From Gammaproteobacteria bacterium (GTDB taxonomy: Bacteria > Pseudomonadota > Gammaproteobacteria > Poriferisulfidales > GCA-002705445): 33,494 nt of DNA. The stretch spans positions 14,926 through 48,419 of the forward strand of contig PAGR01000009.1 of NCBI GenBank assembly GCA_002705445.1, given 5' to 3'. Each line of letters begins with the position of its first letter. Positions within the stretch are counted from its first letter, which is position 1. Shown piece after piece: positions 32,410 through 33,494 of the stretch. The translations under genes and the position numbers were made by a program. Below the pieces are notes generated by a model. The model saw only the letters and a program-made list of their open reading frames with translations, searched no databases and was not told the origin of the DNA.

Positions 32410-33295
32410 GATGAAGATATTTTTTATAGATAACATTTTTTTTTATAGAAAAATGTTTACATGTAATTTTTATTGCTGAGTTATATAAAACCTTATTCTC
32501 TAATAATAAAATTAAAAAATTTTTAATTTTATCTTCTGAAATATTTAAAATTTGTTTTTCTTCTTTTGGAATTATTATTGTAAATTCCCCTTTAATTTTT
32601 TCATTGTTATTTTTTGAAAAATATTGAATTTGATTAAATAAAGAATCATAAATTATATCCTCATATATTTTTGTCATTTCTTTAGCAACTATAATTTTTT
32701 TTTCAAAATTATAAATACTACATAATTCTTCGAGAGTTTTTAAAATTCGATTTGGCGATTCAAAAAATACTAGAGAAACATTACTATTTTCTTTTAAAAT
32801 ACCAATCTTTTGTATATTTTTTTTGGGTAAAAAGCCAATAAATTTAAAGTCATCCGATGCAAAACCACTTGCGCTAATTGCAGCTATTATAGATGACACT
32901 CCTGGTATGGGGCATACTCGAATATTTTTACTATGTGCTTTTGAAACAATTATATCTCCTGGATCAGAAATCGTAGGAGTTCCTGCATCGGAAATAATTG
33001 ATATATTTTTACCTTCTAGCAAAAGATTAATTAAAAAATCGCATCTTTCCGATTCATTATATTTATGATAACTAATTAGACGGGTTTTTATTCCATAGAA
33101 ATTTAGTAACTTTTTACTATGCCTAGTATTCTCAGTTGCTATAATATGTGAATTAGACAAAACTTCGATAGCCCTATAGGTCATATCATTAATATTACCA
33201 ATTGGCGTAGCAACGACATATAATATACCGTAATTACTTTTTTTATTTTTATTAGTACTATGCAAATTTTTAAACCTGTAATAACTAGCAATCAT
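32399..33295 (-). CDS. rsmI: 16S rRNA 2'-O-ribose C1402 methyltransferase RsmI
   Basis: RsmI (YraL) methylates the 2'-OH of C1402 in 16S rRNA, the same base that RsmH modifies. It is 298 aa. It has the tetrapyrrole-methylase-like fold with LYVVATPIGNINDMTYRAIEVL at the N terminus, ATENTRHSKKLL, ISDAGTPTISDPG, CPIPGVSSIIAAISASGF and SLVFFESPNRILKTLEEL, all strong RsmI markers. The ATG at 33295 gives a longer lead than usual before GILYVV. A TTG at 33265, with AGG nine bases upstream, is an alternative start that would leave room for the divergent gene's control region. Confidence 0.95.
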   Translation of the reverse strand: MIASYYRFKNLHSTNKNKKSNYGILYVVATPIGNINDMTYRAIEVLSNSHIIATENTRHSKKLLNFYGIKTRLISYHKYNESERCDFLINLLLEGKNISIISDAGTPTISDPGDIIVSKAHSKNIRVCPIPGVSSIIAAISASGFASDDFKFIGFLPKKNIQKIGILKENSNVSLVFFESPNRILKTLEELCSIYNFEKKIIVAKEMTKIYEDIIYDSLFNQIQYFSKNNNEKIKGEFTIIIPKEEKQILNISEDKIKNFLILLLENKVLYNSAIKITCKHFSIKKNVIYKKYLHLAN

Positions 33296-33494
33296 TTGAA
33301 ATTTTCATTAATAATTATGTTAAGTATATTGCTTTATGCTTGTAATTCAAATTATATGCAAATTCCAAAAGATTCTTTACCTGAGCAGGATATCTCTGCC
33401 CAAGACGAAATTAGTGAAACACAAATAAATATTGATGAGTTGTTGGTAGAAAAAAAAATTATTCAAATTGTAGACGAATTAGACTTGAAGAAAA
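33296..33494 (+). CDS. lpoA: partial lipoprotein gene, probable LpoA (PBP1A activator), truncated by window end
   Basis: Only the first 66 or so codons are visible. From a TTG at 33296 the protein begins MKFSLIIMLSILLYACNS, a textbook lipoprotein signal with lipobox LLYAC and lipid-modified Cys16. ATG codons at 33260 (12 more residues, overlapping the rsmI start) and 33317 (signal too short) are alternatives. The mature part is acidic and probably helical, as far as seen. A lipoprotein gene divergent from rsmI is the usual place of lpoA (yraM) in gammaproteobacteria. LpoA is the outer-membrane lipoprotein that activates the peptidoglycan synthase PBP1A. No LpoA domain can be checked because the rest is outside the window, so the name rests on position and on the lipobox. 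Confidence 0.55.
   Translation, partial: MKFSLIIMLSILLYACNSNYMQIPKDSLPEQDISAQDEISETQINIDELLVEKKIIQIVDELDLKK

Noticed and set aside
1-33494. CRISPR arrays, tRNA genes, insertion sequences, toxin-antitoxin or phage genes
   Set aside because: No regularly spaced repeats, cloverleaf sequences, transposase motifs or terminal repeats were seen; everything is core housekeeping apart from the points listed.

Overview
The window is an AT-rich, very densely packed stretch of a gammaproteobacterial chromosome. The gene order points to that class: rsmI-rnpB-mraZ followed by the dcw (division and cell wall) cluster, then lpxC, a DUF721 gene, an M23 peptidase gene, secA, argJ and a ThiE-domain gene. The pairs coaE-zapD and rluD-pgeF, with bamD divergent from the latter, are also typical. 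Most spacers are under 20 bp or are overlaps, AGA is the usual arginine codon, and RNase P RNA is shortened. This suggests a streamlined genome, such as a free-living marine oligotroph or a symbiont. I cannot name a genus. No tRNA, IS element, CRISPR array or phage gene was seen.

Layout. Positions 1-1628 hold a highly expressed-looking periplasmic substrate-binding protein of the branched-chain amino acid/urea type, with a structured leader and a clear terminator. Positions 1636-4567 hold pgeF and rluD (minus) divergent from bamD (plus). Positions 4571-7610 hold nadE (minus) and coaE-zapD (plus). Positions 7596-14200 hold, on the minus strand, lpxC, an M23 endopeptidase gene, secA, argJ and a ThiE-like gene, with a small DUF721/DciA-like gene on the plus strand. 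Positions 14310-31853 are one uninterrupted minus-strand dcw operon: mraZ, rsmH, ftsL, ftsI, ftsZ, a 44-residue entericidin-like lipoprotein gene, murE, murF, mraY, murD, ftsW, murG, murC, murB, ddl, ftsQ, ftsA. Upstream are the mraZ promoter with a three-repeat MraZ-type operator, rnpB with its own promoter, rsmI, and the start of a divergent lipoprotein gene (probably lpoA) that runs off the window.

The genes form a coherent envelope-growth programme. MurC/D/E/F, Ddl and MurB make the UDP-MurNAc-pentapeptide (the DNPR motif of MurE predicts meso-diaminopimelate). MraY and MurG make lipid II. FtsW and FtsI polymerise and cross-link it at the septum, organised by FtsZ, FtsA, FtsQ, FtsL and ZapD. 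LpxC, BamD, SecA, the M23 peptidase and LpoA serve the outer membrane, secretion and cell-wall remodelling.

The main oddities are these: ftsZ is missing from its usual place after ftsA and lies between ftsI and murE; an unannotated entericidin-like lipoprotein gene sits directly behind it; a near-consensus sigma-54 motif lies in front of lpxC, where ftsZ would normally be; SecA lacks its C-terminal zinc-binding SEC-C motif and ends in a polybasic tail; BamD has a long C-terminal extension; and RNase P RNA lacks the CCA-binding GGU motif. The only gene-free stretch of about 300 bp or more by protein-coding criteria (31854-32398) holds the mraZ control region and rnpB.
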